DNA from: Cristatella mucedo
Lineage: Eukaryota; Bryozoa; Phylactolaemata; Cristatellidae
Length of the DNA: 64,000 nt
Assembly (NCBI GenBank): GCA_009760855.2
Contig: WPIO01000061.1
Span: 1,741,501 to 1,805,500, forward strand
Direction of reading: 5' to 3'
Part shown: positions 10,870 through 22,600 of the stretch, piece by piece
Layout: every line of letters starts with the position of its first letter
Numbering within the stretch: position 1 is the first letter of the stretch
Translations under genes and position numbers: made by a program
Notes under the pieces: generated by a model
What the model saw: only the letters and a program-made list of their open reading frames with translations
What the model was told of the DNA's origin: nothing
Databases searched by the model: none

Positions 10870-12529
10870 TCCTACGTAACACTAACATTGTTTTTTCCGC
10901 CTAGTGCAGTTGCAGACAGAGATGCATTGATTGGGTAAATTAGGCAAATTAATTGTAAATGTATACTATCACTAAGTTACGTTACCATAATCGCACAAGC
11001 TGAGCTCTTTTTGAACAGCACCGTACCGGTTTAACCTTTTAAAAACCATCCATTCAACTTCTTATATCAAATTACTTTCTTCTTTGACACACTTCAATAA
11101 TAGAACAGTTTTCATTCTGCTTTCCGAAATTGCATACTGCTTATACCAAACGCTACTTTAATTATATTTCAAGCTTTACACTGTTTTACAGCTTGTTTTT
11201 ACTGGTGTAGGTTCTTAACTGTCAGAGGTCTTTAAGCATTAAACACCCTATATTAATTTGATAAATACGAGGGCATTAGACGGCGGATAATTAGCAACGT
11301 CAGTATTCTGCAAACGCTGCAGCAATATTTCTTCATTACCCTACAATGCTGAGAAAAAGTAAGCGCTGAAGTCCAATTTTACTGTCGTCCTTCGTATCTG
11401 ACATAATTTAGAGTAATAAATAATGGTAGCACGTCTACCCGTTAGTTTTTCTTACAGCTGGTACTTGTTGGTGTTGCTTTAAATGACTGCCGTATTTCAC
11501 AGCCAGGACTTGATATCAAGGCGTGAAATATTAAACAGAAAATATTATAGAAGCAATCGAATTTATTCCTGCTAGCTTAGATGCATTTTAAAGTCTTCGC
11601 TGATTAATCTTGAAAAATATTTTTTATCTCTGCATGTGTCCCAAGAAGTTTTAATGAAAACCAGTTCTTTCGTTATGCTGCAAGATTATGCAGTCCTTTA
11701 CACGACAAGACTACCCAGGGTTGTCTTTGGTGAAGATCCTGTGACTACTGCTATTAAGACTCAGAGAGGTGAGTCCACTTACGCTCGTCATTGATGAATT
11801 TAAAACTAAGTGCCTACTGGTCGTTCTAGGATATTTTAACGAGCTAATTCTTAAACAGTAACTTTTATGTTAACAAGAGTCTCAGAGTCTTTTTACCAGT
11901 AATTAAATTGACTGAATATTGAAGGTGATTTACCACGGTGTAAGTGCAACATTATCATCTTTATCTGTCCCATAAAAGTGAAAATATAAATCAATATAAT
12001 TCTTTGTTTAATGCTCTAAAAAACCTATCTTTTTAGGCTTCATAGGCTTCACTTATGCCACGGCGTTCCAGCCAATGACCATGGTCGTTGAATGATTCAC
12101 ATTAAACAGTAAAAGCTCTAGTGTAGAACAATGCTCTTTGGGTACACCAAATCGTCTTAGGTTCACTCTCAAAAATAAAGAGCAGGTATGCCATCCTGCG
12201 TTTGCTATTCAGCTAAGGTATTACATGTCCTGTCTCTATAGAAGGGAGCCATGTGAGTGATTAGTAGCAGATTTTGGAATGATCGTGGCCTTAAATCAGA
12301 TAAAATGCAGATTAACTTACGGTTATTAAACTGATCACGGTACCCATTTGAAGCTTCTTTTCTTAAATTGCAAACAAATTATTTGTCTCGTAAATAGCTC
12401 ATTCGTGGAGCCCTGGCGATAAGTAAACGAATATCTCGGTTAACCAGGCTAACGCCTCTTAGTCTTACCTGTGAAATGGAAGTTATGTTTAAGAGATTTG
12501 TCCTCATCTATACTATGGTCTCGTTTCAG
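10870..12529. other. Decayed intron-like DNA of makorin-locus copy 2
   Basis: AT-rich DNA without open frames of note. It aligns patchily with 23.4-24.26 kb and, in reverse, with 50.9-51.9 kb, for instance ATAAATACGAGGGCATTAGACG at 11261 (first 20 bases matter) against ATAAATACAACGGCATAAGACG at 23671. It is longer than the copy-1 interval, so one of the two has gained or lost sequence. Confidence 0.6.
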
Positions 12530-12992
12530 GCGAAGGCCATGATACGCCTACCGAAGAGGACCTTACCCTGCCGGTAACTGGTGCATTTTAAAAAACAGAC
12601 GTGAATATAGTCAAAATGAACCGCTAGCACATCACCACTGGTGGTTTCCCGAAGGTTTGGGATGATTCGAAATGGTCAATATTCTTGAGTTTTTCATGGT
12701 TGCCGCCTGATAGGTTTCATTATATGCTTACCTGAATCGTATTATATACCATTCAATCGCGTTTCCTGTTGCAGCAAATGTAAAGCGCCTAGAAAGAAAT
12801 TGAGTTCTACGAGGGCACTTTATCCAGTGCATTATTGTTATTATTATACATTCAGATGAAGAATATATGATTTCGTCGGAGGATCTGAGCCCTGTACCAG
12901 AGGGAGACTATTTGTTGATAGTCATTCGGTTACACTCCCTGGCGACGCCACGGGGTAATTGAAGGATATGATGTATTTGTTAATGCGCTATA
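12530..12992 (+). pseudogene. Makorin-like last exon, pseudogene copy 2
   Basis: Follows an acceptor-like TCGTTTCAG and begins in the frame of the last exon of the main gene. The CCCH finger is ruined: the first Cys codon is TGA and the second is Tyr, although the YAYRRG and PAGN blocks remain. The tail resumes after a LINE insertion as a stretch resembling SPVPEG and GYDVFVN at 12889-12992. The copy cannot encode a finger. Confidence 0.82.
12720..12848 (+). mobile_element. Family-1 LINE 3' terminus only
   Basis: About 130 bases holding the end of the 3' UTR (CCATTCAATCGCGTTTCC), the terminal hairpin (GTAAAGCGCC...GGGCACTTTATC) and an (ATT)n-like tail. It is a severely 5'-truncated insertion that splits the makorin pseudogene exon. 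Confidence 0.87.
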
Positions 12993-13514
12993 GCATGTTT
13001 CAGTAAATTCTAAAAATTGGCCAGTAAATAAAAATAATAATATTGAAACTAAACATAACCGTATTCCAGTGTTGCTTGAAATTAAAGTTAGTTAATTTTG
13101 GATTGACCCCAGATATACTCAGAACTCATGTAGTAAATTAACTTTTCTTAGCAACACTAAAGGTTTTCGCCAAATCACATCACCCATTTATTTTTAGTCC
13201 ACTGCTTGACAAAGTCGTCATATATTCCAAGTTTAAAAATAAACTTTTCACTACGTTGTTCTAGTACGTTTTACTAAGTTACGTACACATTACGAACGTA
13301 CGTAGTGCGAACCAAATACCTGGCTATGCAAGCCAAGGCATCCTATTTGTTAACTGGTTTAACATGGGAATTCACTTCATCCGTATTTATAGCAACTTTG
13401 TACTATAAAAGCTCCGGAATAGTAATTTTTACACATTTCAAGTTACCTTATGTTAGGTTAACGAATAAAAAATGTACTACTTACACCTTAAATATACCAC
13501 CCAGAGAGAACTCA

Positions 13515-14465
13515 AATCATTTTAAGCGCTTCACGTTTGCTTCAAATGAAGCACGATCGAGTGGTTAATGGTAGCACGCCCAAAAACAGCAAACATGAAA
13601 TGATTATGACTGATATGCAGAGGGTCCGCATGTAAATATGGCTACAGGCGGCATGCCCTGCGTCGGCGAGAATAAGCAAGTGAAGGACGTTCTGCAGAGA
13701 GCCGCTCAATGCTGGGATATAAATAGATACGTTGTTAGTTTCTTTTAAATGTGGTCAGGCTAGAAGATGTAGTGATGAAGTGGGACGTGAGTTCCAGGCT
13801 GTTAAACATCAAAACTAGAGGAAAGGTTTCAAAAGATGAGGTTCGTGTGAAGGTAAACAACAAGATTCTGAAATAGTGGGTTGTACTATGCACATGCATA
13901 TCCTGGTGGACCGAGTAGATCCGATAGGTTGGTTAGAGCCAAAGTATTCAATGATGAAAACGTAAATAACAAAATCTTAAAGACTATACTTTGCTCTACT
14001 GAGAGCGAGTGCCGGTTAGTACCCAAGACGCTCATGAGAAGTAAACCAAGTTGCAGAGCTTTGCACCAGTTGTAAGCTCTTGATTGAGGAGGACGGAGGA
14101 ACAACAGGCAGCGAGTTACAGAAGTCAAGGTGGGGAGTCATAATTGCTTGGAAAAACTTGTATGTGGTATTCTTGTATACTCAAGCAAGCAGACGGTTTA
14201 GCAAAGTTTTGTATCTGAAAGTAAGCTGAATTGAATTTGGAGCTTACGTGGACGTCTAATGAAAGGTCGCTGAAGAACGGGACGCGTAGATTTCATGCTG
14301 TTTCAACCCGGCATATGCTAGCAGAGCCGATAGTGGGCCTGAACCTACTTATTTTCAAAATAACACCTGGCTTGCCCGCAACTAGTAATTTGGCTATATC
14401 ATTCAATTTAAGAAAGTGTGCTGCGAAACATGTGGGAATATCATCAATATAAGCAGCAAGGCAGC
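13515..14465 (-). mobile_element. Old family-1 LINE, antisense
   Basis: The low end carries the antisense terminal hairpin (AAGCGCTTCACGTTTGC) and 3' UTR. The minus-strand frame 14128-13886 retains a decayed C-terminal RT block, and 14230-14460 antisense preserves the LxLExxI and NLG-like thumb region. It is heavily diverged and much older than the copies near 37 or 49 kb. Confidence 0.75.
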
Positions 14466-14472
14466 TGAGATG

Positions 14473-15450
14473 TTTTGATAATAACTATTACAATAATTAT
14501 ACTCTGGAGAAAGCTCCTCCAAATGACTCAATCTCTTTCTAGGTGCTTTGCATTTTTTGGCAATGGACTCAGGATTGAATCTGTAGTAGTATCATGCTTG
14601 ATAGATATCATGAATGCCATGATTAGGAATGACATACACGCGGTCAGCATGCTAGTGTGGTTAGTGGCAGTATTCCACAGTTCAGCACAAGAAGGACTAA
14701 TCACAGGGACCCCCTCCCAATATGCTACGATACATAGTTGCATTATAATTTTTTTTAAATGTGGTCAAGTCAGGAGATGTTGCGACGGAAGTTAGCTTTG
14801 AATTCCAGGCTTTGGGAGCATACAAACTACAGGTCCGATCTCCAGGAGATTTGAGGTTCGTACGAGGTACAGTAAAGCACTTCTATTCCGAAAAGCAGGT
14901 AGTACGATATTTAGCCTGGTGAGGGAAAATATCTGAGAAGCTGGCTCGTGCTAAAGATTGAATGGACCGAAAAGTGAGTGACCGAACCTTGCATTTGATT
15001 AATTGCTTGACTGAGAGCCAGTGCAGGTCGGCCAGAAGTGGAATGATGCGGCCATTGGGACGCTCACGACAGACAAGCCTAGCTCCGGCGTCGTGCACCA
15101 GCTGGAAGCTCCTGATTGCACATGCCTATATTCCAGCAAGTGGTGAGTTGCAAAAGCCAAGACGGGATGCCACAAATGCATGGACCAAGTCAAACGTGGT
15201 ATCTCTTTCTAGAAAAGCCGAAACCTGAGCAATGTCATGAAGCTGAGTAGAAGGCATACGTGATTGCGGATTTGATATGGTCCTCTAACGACAGGTCACG
15301 TTAAAGAATGACACCCGGATTTCGTGCAAATTAGGCAGAGCCAAAATTTTGAGCATTTGCAATTACAATTTATTAGTCACATTTGATTAGCCCATAACTA
15401 GTAAGTTGGTTGTATTGTCTAATTTAACAAAGACTGCTGCCAGCCATGGG
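14473..15450 (-). mobile_element. Old family-1 LINE, antisense, second copy
   Basis: Starts at its low end with a decayed ATT-type tail and the hairpin complement (CTCAATCTCTTTCTAGGTGC), followed by 3' UTR and RT C-terminal sequence. The minus frame 15098-14883 reads AGARLVCRERPNGRIIPLLADLHWLSVKQ in pieces (first 20 residues: AGARLVCRERPNGRIIPLLA), the conserved L2 block. It is tail-to-head with the preceding antisense copy. Confidence 0.8.
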
Positions 15451-16584
15451 TGGATGGCTGCAAAAATAGTAGACGGCAGCAAGGTATCCCGATAGGATAG
15501 AGGCTGACGTACTAAAACTAAACAAATACTTTTTCAAACTGCCGTCAACTACAACATTGAACGTATAAAATTCATACAGTAATACAAATATCGTTATTAG
15601 ATTTCTTTCATCAAATGCGATAGAAAGTGGACTTTTATCAAAAGTTGTATTTTGAAGAAAAATAAAAATAAGTAAATTCTGCACACCCTTTAAAATATCG
15701 AACTATGAACTATGCAAAGGTCGAACAAAAAAAGTTGGAAATCCGAGATTTCTCCAAGAGCTCTTTCAAAACTAAGCACAGTTAGTAGATATAATAGCTT
15801 TGCACTCACTAGGCAGGAACTGATGTCAGACAGCGTCCAAACGTGTCATGAGTGAACAAACTCTCAACAATTTTTAATTTACAAAAAATTGACTGACGAA
15901 GCTTTTTCCATTCTCTATTTCTTTCTTAGCTCTGACATGTCTTTAATTAAGTATTATTTATAAATTATACTCATTTATGTATTTAAAGTTATTTAGAATT
16001 TTTTATACCCAATTGCTGCCAAATGTTTATTCTTCCCTGAACAACGTCTTTCAAAAGACCATCGATTCGACCGCCCTCACCCATTTGGGTTCAAACTCAT
16101 GCGATTTTTAAAGGCACTTGAAGTACATGATACTTAATCAGCTGGTATAGGCTCTCGTATTAACTTTCTATGAAATTGACTGTCTGGATTAGCGCCATAT
16201 AATGGCATACAATCTGAAAATATAATATGCGATTCAAACGACACCAAAATTAATCGACGTTGCATTACATTGAAATTCGTTAGACTCAAATCTTTATAAA
16301 ATTTGAGTCTAAATTAAATTTATTTACCAATAAATGTAATATGAATTAGTTAGCATTTTTTTCTTATTCGTTATTTATTAATTTTCATGCACTATATGTA
16401 CCCCAAAAGTATCCTATTTATTGAGCTGTACTGACGGATCTATTTGTTTACCTACCTAATAAGTGCCTAGAAAGAATTTGCATATTTCCATGCTTCGTCC
16501 ATGTCGTCACAGAACCTGCGAAGCCAACAAGTGTACAGCATCTGTGACGTAAGCCTGCTAATCACTATATTTGTTCGTTTGCAG
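15451..16584. other. AT-rich upstream region of the makorin-like gene
   Basis: No repeat family and no coding frame with support. It would hold the promoter, or upstream introns and exons if the gene starts further 5'. I found no clear CCCH-coding exon here. An acceptor-like pyrimidine run ends in TTGCAG at 16579-16584. Confidence 0.5.
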
Positions 16585-16637
16585 CTAGCAGGAAGTCTGC
16601 CTGGAAAGATCGTAGTTGTCCACATACGATCGTTATA

Positions 16638-16678
16638 ATGACCAGCAAGGACCGTGAAAAGAATACAGCTACTGCAAG
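16638..16678 (+). CDS. Makorin-like exon 1 (tentative start exon)
   Basis: Starts at ATG 16638 with A at -3 and encodes MTSKDREKNTATA, ending GCAAG before donor GTATTA. The frame is open upstream to 16585, just after TTGCAG, so this may instead be an internal exon with a start further 5'. The main support is phase agreement with exon 2. Confidence 0.5.
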
Positions 16679-19600
16679 GTATTATTCGTAGAGCCTTATT
16701 CTATGCTTCCAATTTAGTGTAGGGTATCGTCAAGCTTTTTTGTCTATCAGAGTAAAAATGAAATTTATTCTTACCTTCAGCCTTATTAAAAAACGAAATT
16801 TTTGTTCGTATTGTTGCTATGAAATTAATTTTTTATTCAAATATTTTCATTTTTATCAGCTCTGCTGGAGAAAAGCAGAATCATACAGAGCGGCCTACTG
16901 GAAGCCAGGTGATTTTTGCTGCCATCAAATTACAATTAATAATCTATTCGTTTTTTGTCTCAAGAAATTAATGCCATAAATGATTTATTTCCGTAATTAC
17001 CAGGAATGCTCAGCACACGAGCGTTGGGCTGCCGAGCGGCTTGATGCTAGCCGAGGCCTCGTCTGTTCTGTGTGTCTCGAAGTAGTAATGGACAAGGAAG
17101 ATGAAAACGAGCGAATGTTTGCTTTGCTGGACAACTGCTATCACATATTTTGCGTGAAATGCATTAAATTGATAAAACACTACAGAGACCATGCAGCGAG
17201 CTTTTGGGAGTGGTAAGTTAAGATTTTACATCTTTAAAAGTAGTTTAAGAAGTAATAATCCCATCAATGCAATCATTCTTCCTCTTAAAATATGACCTTT
17301 ATCTTGTGCAACGCATCTTCATTTTATGCTTATGCCGTTTATTTTTACTTCAATACCTAGAGTTGTACGAGTTCAGATTTCCAGTTTGCGAGTAGTTTGT
17401 TTAATCAATACGTAGGCCACAAACACAAGCTCCTAAGGGCGGGATTAAACAGGTAGGCAAAAAAAGCATGCACGCGGCCATGCATCCAAAGATCTGACAG
17501 GTAACGGATTTCTAAAATATTTACTGAAATATTGAAATTCAAGATTTTTAATACTATAATATTAGTTCTTGAATCATTTTAGCTGATCATGAGCATTTCA
17601 TTAAACGGTTTTTGGTAGGAAAACGTTAGGATTACAGAAGAAATTTCAACTCTCGATTTGTCTGGGCACTATGATTAGCTAAGCAATGCTTCAAAAGTTC
17701 CAGTCTGGTTTTAGAACTGCTCATCATACCGAGTCACCATTGCTTCAGATATAAAACGAACTATTTAGGATATCCGACTTGATTATCACTCCATGTTCAG
17801 CTTGATCTTTTGGCAGCTGTTGACACTAACGATCACCAAGTCCTTCTATAGCAGTTTTCATCTTACTGGGCATCACTGGAACTGCATCGCAATGGTTCAC
17901 GTCCTACCTAAGTGGGAGACTCCTGAGTATTGTAAGGTAATGTAATTTATCTCCGTCGGAAACTCCACAAAGCCATAATAAATTTGTTAGGGATTCGCAG
18001 GAGAGTTTTGCATAGCACACTCATAGCCTTAGCGGCTTACGAATTGTGGAGGCGAGTTCCCAGTCTTGGACTTGCACAGCGATAGCTTCTGTAGCCAACC
18101 GTCTTTATATAAATTATTAGTGTGCATGGAAAAAGATGATTCGAGAGACCTCTGTAATATGGGATATCTCCGTGATCTTTGCTTGGTTCCCTTGTTTAGG
18201 ATTTATATTCTCATTTTTGACGCTGTGATTGCAAGCACGATGTAGGCATCATTTCTATGCAGGTGATATTAACGTGCCTTTTTATTGGTCCCACCAGTGC
18301 TCCATTACATCAAAATCCCTCGTCTACCTAGCCGCATCTTTTGAAGATCGGGATATGGGTGGCTGGATACTAAAGTGTAGTATGAAATACCTACTTACAA
18401 GTCATGAGCATACCAAGAAAAGATAAGAATTCGGTATTTTTGACGCCTAAAATTAGCTCTTATAGCATTTCTCCTCATAGTTCGACAGGAAATATAAGTT
18501 CCAAAGTGACCGTCATTTGAAAACTTACTCTGCTACACAGTCACGTCTGACTACTTTCCACATAGAATAGTGCTATGTTTTTCTAGACAAGGATATAACG
18601 TTTAAATTAATCCATACATTTTTGGTATATATTCCGTCTTAATTTTTGTAACTCACTGCAACCTGTTCTACCAACCTATGAACTGAAGCACTTCCAGCTG
18701 GCGCCGGTGCCACTGGGGTTCAATGTCATGACCTAGGCGGTTGCACTATCACAATACTTGTCGCCAAACTTTAACTGCTTCCAGTCAAGCAACGCATCGA
18801 CTTCAATGTTTTGTTGCTCAATTTTAGGTCTTCCTTGAATTCCTTGAATCTAGCCTACCTATCTGATCTATTCCCAAAATAGGCTATGCATCTTACCACC
18901 AGCTTTTCGGAATCTTACCGCTCAACCATACCTTGTGATTTCCTCAAAATCATTTGGAGACCGTGTCTTTACTGCGTATGCCGTGAGTCGTAATGGCTCA
19001 CTAGATAGGGTGGTTGCTTTTCACGACCTCGGCCCCAAGGTCGTTGGTTTGAATCCTGTGGTGGGCGATCCTTTATAACCACTGCAAGTGGTGGTGATAA
19101 CCACCAAGGCTCTTCTGTCGCTATACCAAAATAGGCTGTTAAATCAGCTAGTACTCATGCTCCAATAGCTCAGAACTGACTCCAGTATTACACAAAAAAG
19201 TCTCCTTACTTGCCCATATTAAAAAAATGTAAAAGCACAGATTGATCAAAGCGTTAGGCACACATCCAAGATGCATCCTTTATGTGCCAGTAGGCGGGCA
19301 GCGCCCTTACTTAGCCACCGCCACCACATCAGTGAGAGAAGCATGCTGAAGTTGTGCATGCTGCCACTAACCATACTTACATGCTGACCCTGTGCATGTC
19401 ACCCTAAACCGTGTTGTTCGCACCGCTTATTGAGCATGCTACCACTTAATATTCGATCGTACTTGCTTCTAGCGAATTTTAGGTGCCTAGAAATGAGATT
19501 ATTACCTTCATATCCAAGTAATGCTGTGTAACTCGTCTTTAATTACGAAGATACAAAACCTTCGTTAGTGTGTGGCTGGCAAACTTTCTATAAAGCACTC

Positions 19601-22600
19601 AAAAGCCTTGCCTTAAAAGTTGTAGAAAGCCGTCAGGAAACATTGACGCTAATCTTTGATTCTGGATAAAGAAGCTGCGAAGCTATAGAAGCTGGCCAAC
19701 GCGACACCTAAATCCTTAGAACATAAAGGTGGCAGTCACGTAACACCATCACTCATTGGAATACCTCATTCTTGCAGACTAACCGCACACCTGGGCATTT
19801 GCGGGTATGCCAGCTAGGCATGTAAATCACAGAAGAATAGTATCCTCAATAGTCCGATTAGTTTAAAAGGACCCTTAACCTGCCAATCTTACAGTTTCGT
19901 GGAAGGACAAAACTTTTTACGGTAACTAATGCTGCCATTGGCAAATGGAAACTACAATCATTCTGTATTGCCTTCTATATAGCAGCTGGAAAGTGGATAG
20001 TAAGAGGTTTGATTCACTAAGGGTGCTATAAATGTATACTATTATTCTTGTGCTGTGAGACAACTTAAATCTATTTCCATTAAATTTATGTTCGCCGCAA
20101 AAGAAGCTTGATTGACTGGTGGACGGTAGAATGCTCAGTTTCAACAAGCTTAATAAGGAGGCTAAACGGATAGGGTCAGCTCGTAAAGATATTTCCAAGC
20201 GTAATGCACAGTGTTAGCTCAAATAAGAACTATGAAGAGGAATAACAGGAAACTAATAATTTCTGTAACAAATATGCATTTATTTATTCTTTTACATAAC
20301 TTGTCACGTCAGGGCACGTCATACCGGCAGTAGCTCCTGGCTTTGGGTGCCCGATAGTGTTGATAGTGACAATGCCTTTATTAGAGTGTCCTCACTGAAC
20401 TCGGGTATAAATCTATATATCTATCTACATATATGTATATATAAATACACACACTAACAAACTAATGACAGTAAAACGAGCAAATTATTTAGCTTTTTGA
20501 AGTAGTCAAACAATCCAGAGTCATTGTGGAAAAAGCATAAAATAGTTATAATATCTAGCTGAGTATATCTTATAGCTGCTGAACCTTAAGTATTACCCGA
20601 ACTGCAGGCATATAATCCAAAAGATTTGAGGCCTAAATATGGTGCAGATATGCGATTTGATTAAGAAATTTGGTGTTATTATGCATAGCCTGCCAGGGAG
20701 TACATCCAATAGGTGGGCTGGTGCCAAAGAATAAAGGAGCATGTGATAGAAACTAAGTCGATGTATCTATGTATCTCCGTCAGTAACTCCACAAAGTCAT
20801 ATAGATCATGTAGGAGTTACGCAGGAGAGTTTTGTATAGCGCACTCACAGCCTAAGCGGCTTTCGGTACGCATAGAAGTAGCAGTTCAGGACCGCTGAAA
20901 AAGATGTGCCACAGTCGGCAGTTGGAGAGTAGATGTCGTTGCGTAAGAATTGTGGAAGCGAGTTCCACAGTCTAGGACCTGCAGAGCTAAAGCTTCTGTC
21001 GCCAACTGTCTTTAAGCGGAGGAATGGGACAGCTAATTTATTGTCCACACACGACCTGAGGGCGCGAACAGGCTGAAACTGACGCAGCAGTTCAGCTAGG
21101 TATGAAGGAGCCAAGCCGTGGCTGGCCTTGTGGGTCAGCGTAAGAACTTTGCTCTGTATCCTTTGCTCAACCGGCTACCATCCTAGCTCTTCCAGCAAAG
21201 GTGACACGTGCTCAAACCGCTGGGACTTAAATACCAGCCTTGCAGCCATATTCATAGTCCGCTGTAGTGGCATAATAGCTTTCTTTGGTAGCCCAGCCAA
21301 AAGGGAATTACAATAATCAAGCCGAGACAGAACTAAAGAGCTAAACATTTTTACAAGCAACTGTGGGAGACAGCTTCTAATCTTGGATAGGGATCGGATG
21401 TGATGGCTAGCTGTAGAGGCAGTCTTCTGAATGAAGCTTTTGAAATTGAGGCAGCTGTCGAACACGACACCTAGATTACGAGCACGTGGTGAAGGTCGCA
21501 CAATAGCATCACCTATTAGAACAGCAAAGCCTTTTAATACAGCCACACGCATAGGGTGTCCTACGAGAAGTAGTTCGGTTTTATCGTCATTTATATGTCG
21601 CTTGCACGGGAACCTTGATAGGGCTTCGAGAAGCGGCGGCATATATGGCCACTGCAACGCTCACGACTGACATTCCTGAAGTACATTTAACGACAGAATT
21701 CATAAGAGCGTGAATTAGTCAAACGGGCAATCTGGTCGATAGATGCATATCTAGGACTGAGCCCTAGATAGGCAAACTTTAGCAGCTGTTTTAAGTTTTT
21801 AAGTTAAAAAAAAAGCATAGATAGCTTACTGCAGCTGCTCATCGTTTCCTTTTATTGGAATCCAAAAAGATATCATCAAAAGGTAGCAGATGCATAAGCA
21901 GGATCAAATTGATCAATGTATTCTAGATAGAGATAGGCTAATTTTTTCAGAGAAATGGTGAAAAAAGCATTTACCTACTACATTTGTAATATTTACTACA
22001 CGTGACAGAGCTTCAAAAATATGTGAACGTCAAATTTCCGTGCTTTTCCATGTTGCACTTTGTCTGTGCAAATACTTATCGTCGCCGAAAGGCGAAAATA
22101 TTTATGTATTTTTTACTCTCCTGAGTCGTTAACGTACTTTTAACTGTCGGATATTTGGTAAACGCTGCAGGCGATTATTTGTCTTTTAGGAGTCGTTGTC
22201 CTGTGTGTCGAACGCCGGTCACATTTTATGTTCCAAGCCAATTTTGGGTTGACGAAAAAATGAAAAAAGACGAGTTATGCAAGGAATTTAAAGATAAGTG
22301 CAGGTATGAAGACTTTGCAATGCTTCAAAGTAACTTGGCATTGTCAAGTATTTGAATCGCACGCGAGCATTTTCATGTTCCACAAAGGTTAGGGTGATTC
22401 ATCTATTGTTAGTAGAAGCAAGACTTTAAACTAATGGGACGTGAAATTGGCAAGTTCTCTGTAAATTAGAACAAAACCTAGATCATCATATTCAGCCAAG
22501 GCAAATAAATATATTTATCGTGGTCCTCTACCATGAAATTAAAAGAAGCAGTTAAAACTATTAGTCAGAAAGAAATACATGCACGTAAGAAGCACACGCG

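Larger units (their letters stand above)
8890..13310 (+). repeat. Makorin-locus duplicate, copy 2 (intron 4 and last exon)
   Basis: Decayed + strand duplicate of about 22.7-25.0 kb. Matching landmarks, in order: ATAGTCTCCGGC(A/T)C at 9100 and 22863; a family-2 LINE 3' end at 10380 and 23130; GAACAGCACCGTACCGG at 11013 against GAGCAGCGCCGTACCAG at 23508; the last exon at 12530 against 24267. It has since gained a family-1 LINE (9370), a SINE (10484) and another LINE end (12720). No RING exon is recognisable in it. Confidence 0.78.
17690..19530 (+). mobile_element. Old family-1 LINE in intron 3
   Basis: Heavily decayed RT-to-3'-end copy, from AAAAGTTCCAGTCTGG (RT SGFRA block) to a degraded terminal hairpin near 19490. 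It is interrupted by a family-2 fragment (17944-18112) and a SINE (18982-19153). It carries an extra GC-rich stretch at 19285-19330 (GCCACCGCCACCAC) absent from other family-1 copies except the inverted paralogue at 55130-57050, so these two are the same ancestral insertion. Confidence 0.82.

Noticed and set aside
17010-17192. Minus-strand 60-codon frame over the RING exon
   Set aside because: It is the antisense shadow of makorin-like exon 3, whose + strand frame has the zinc ligands and splice sites.
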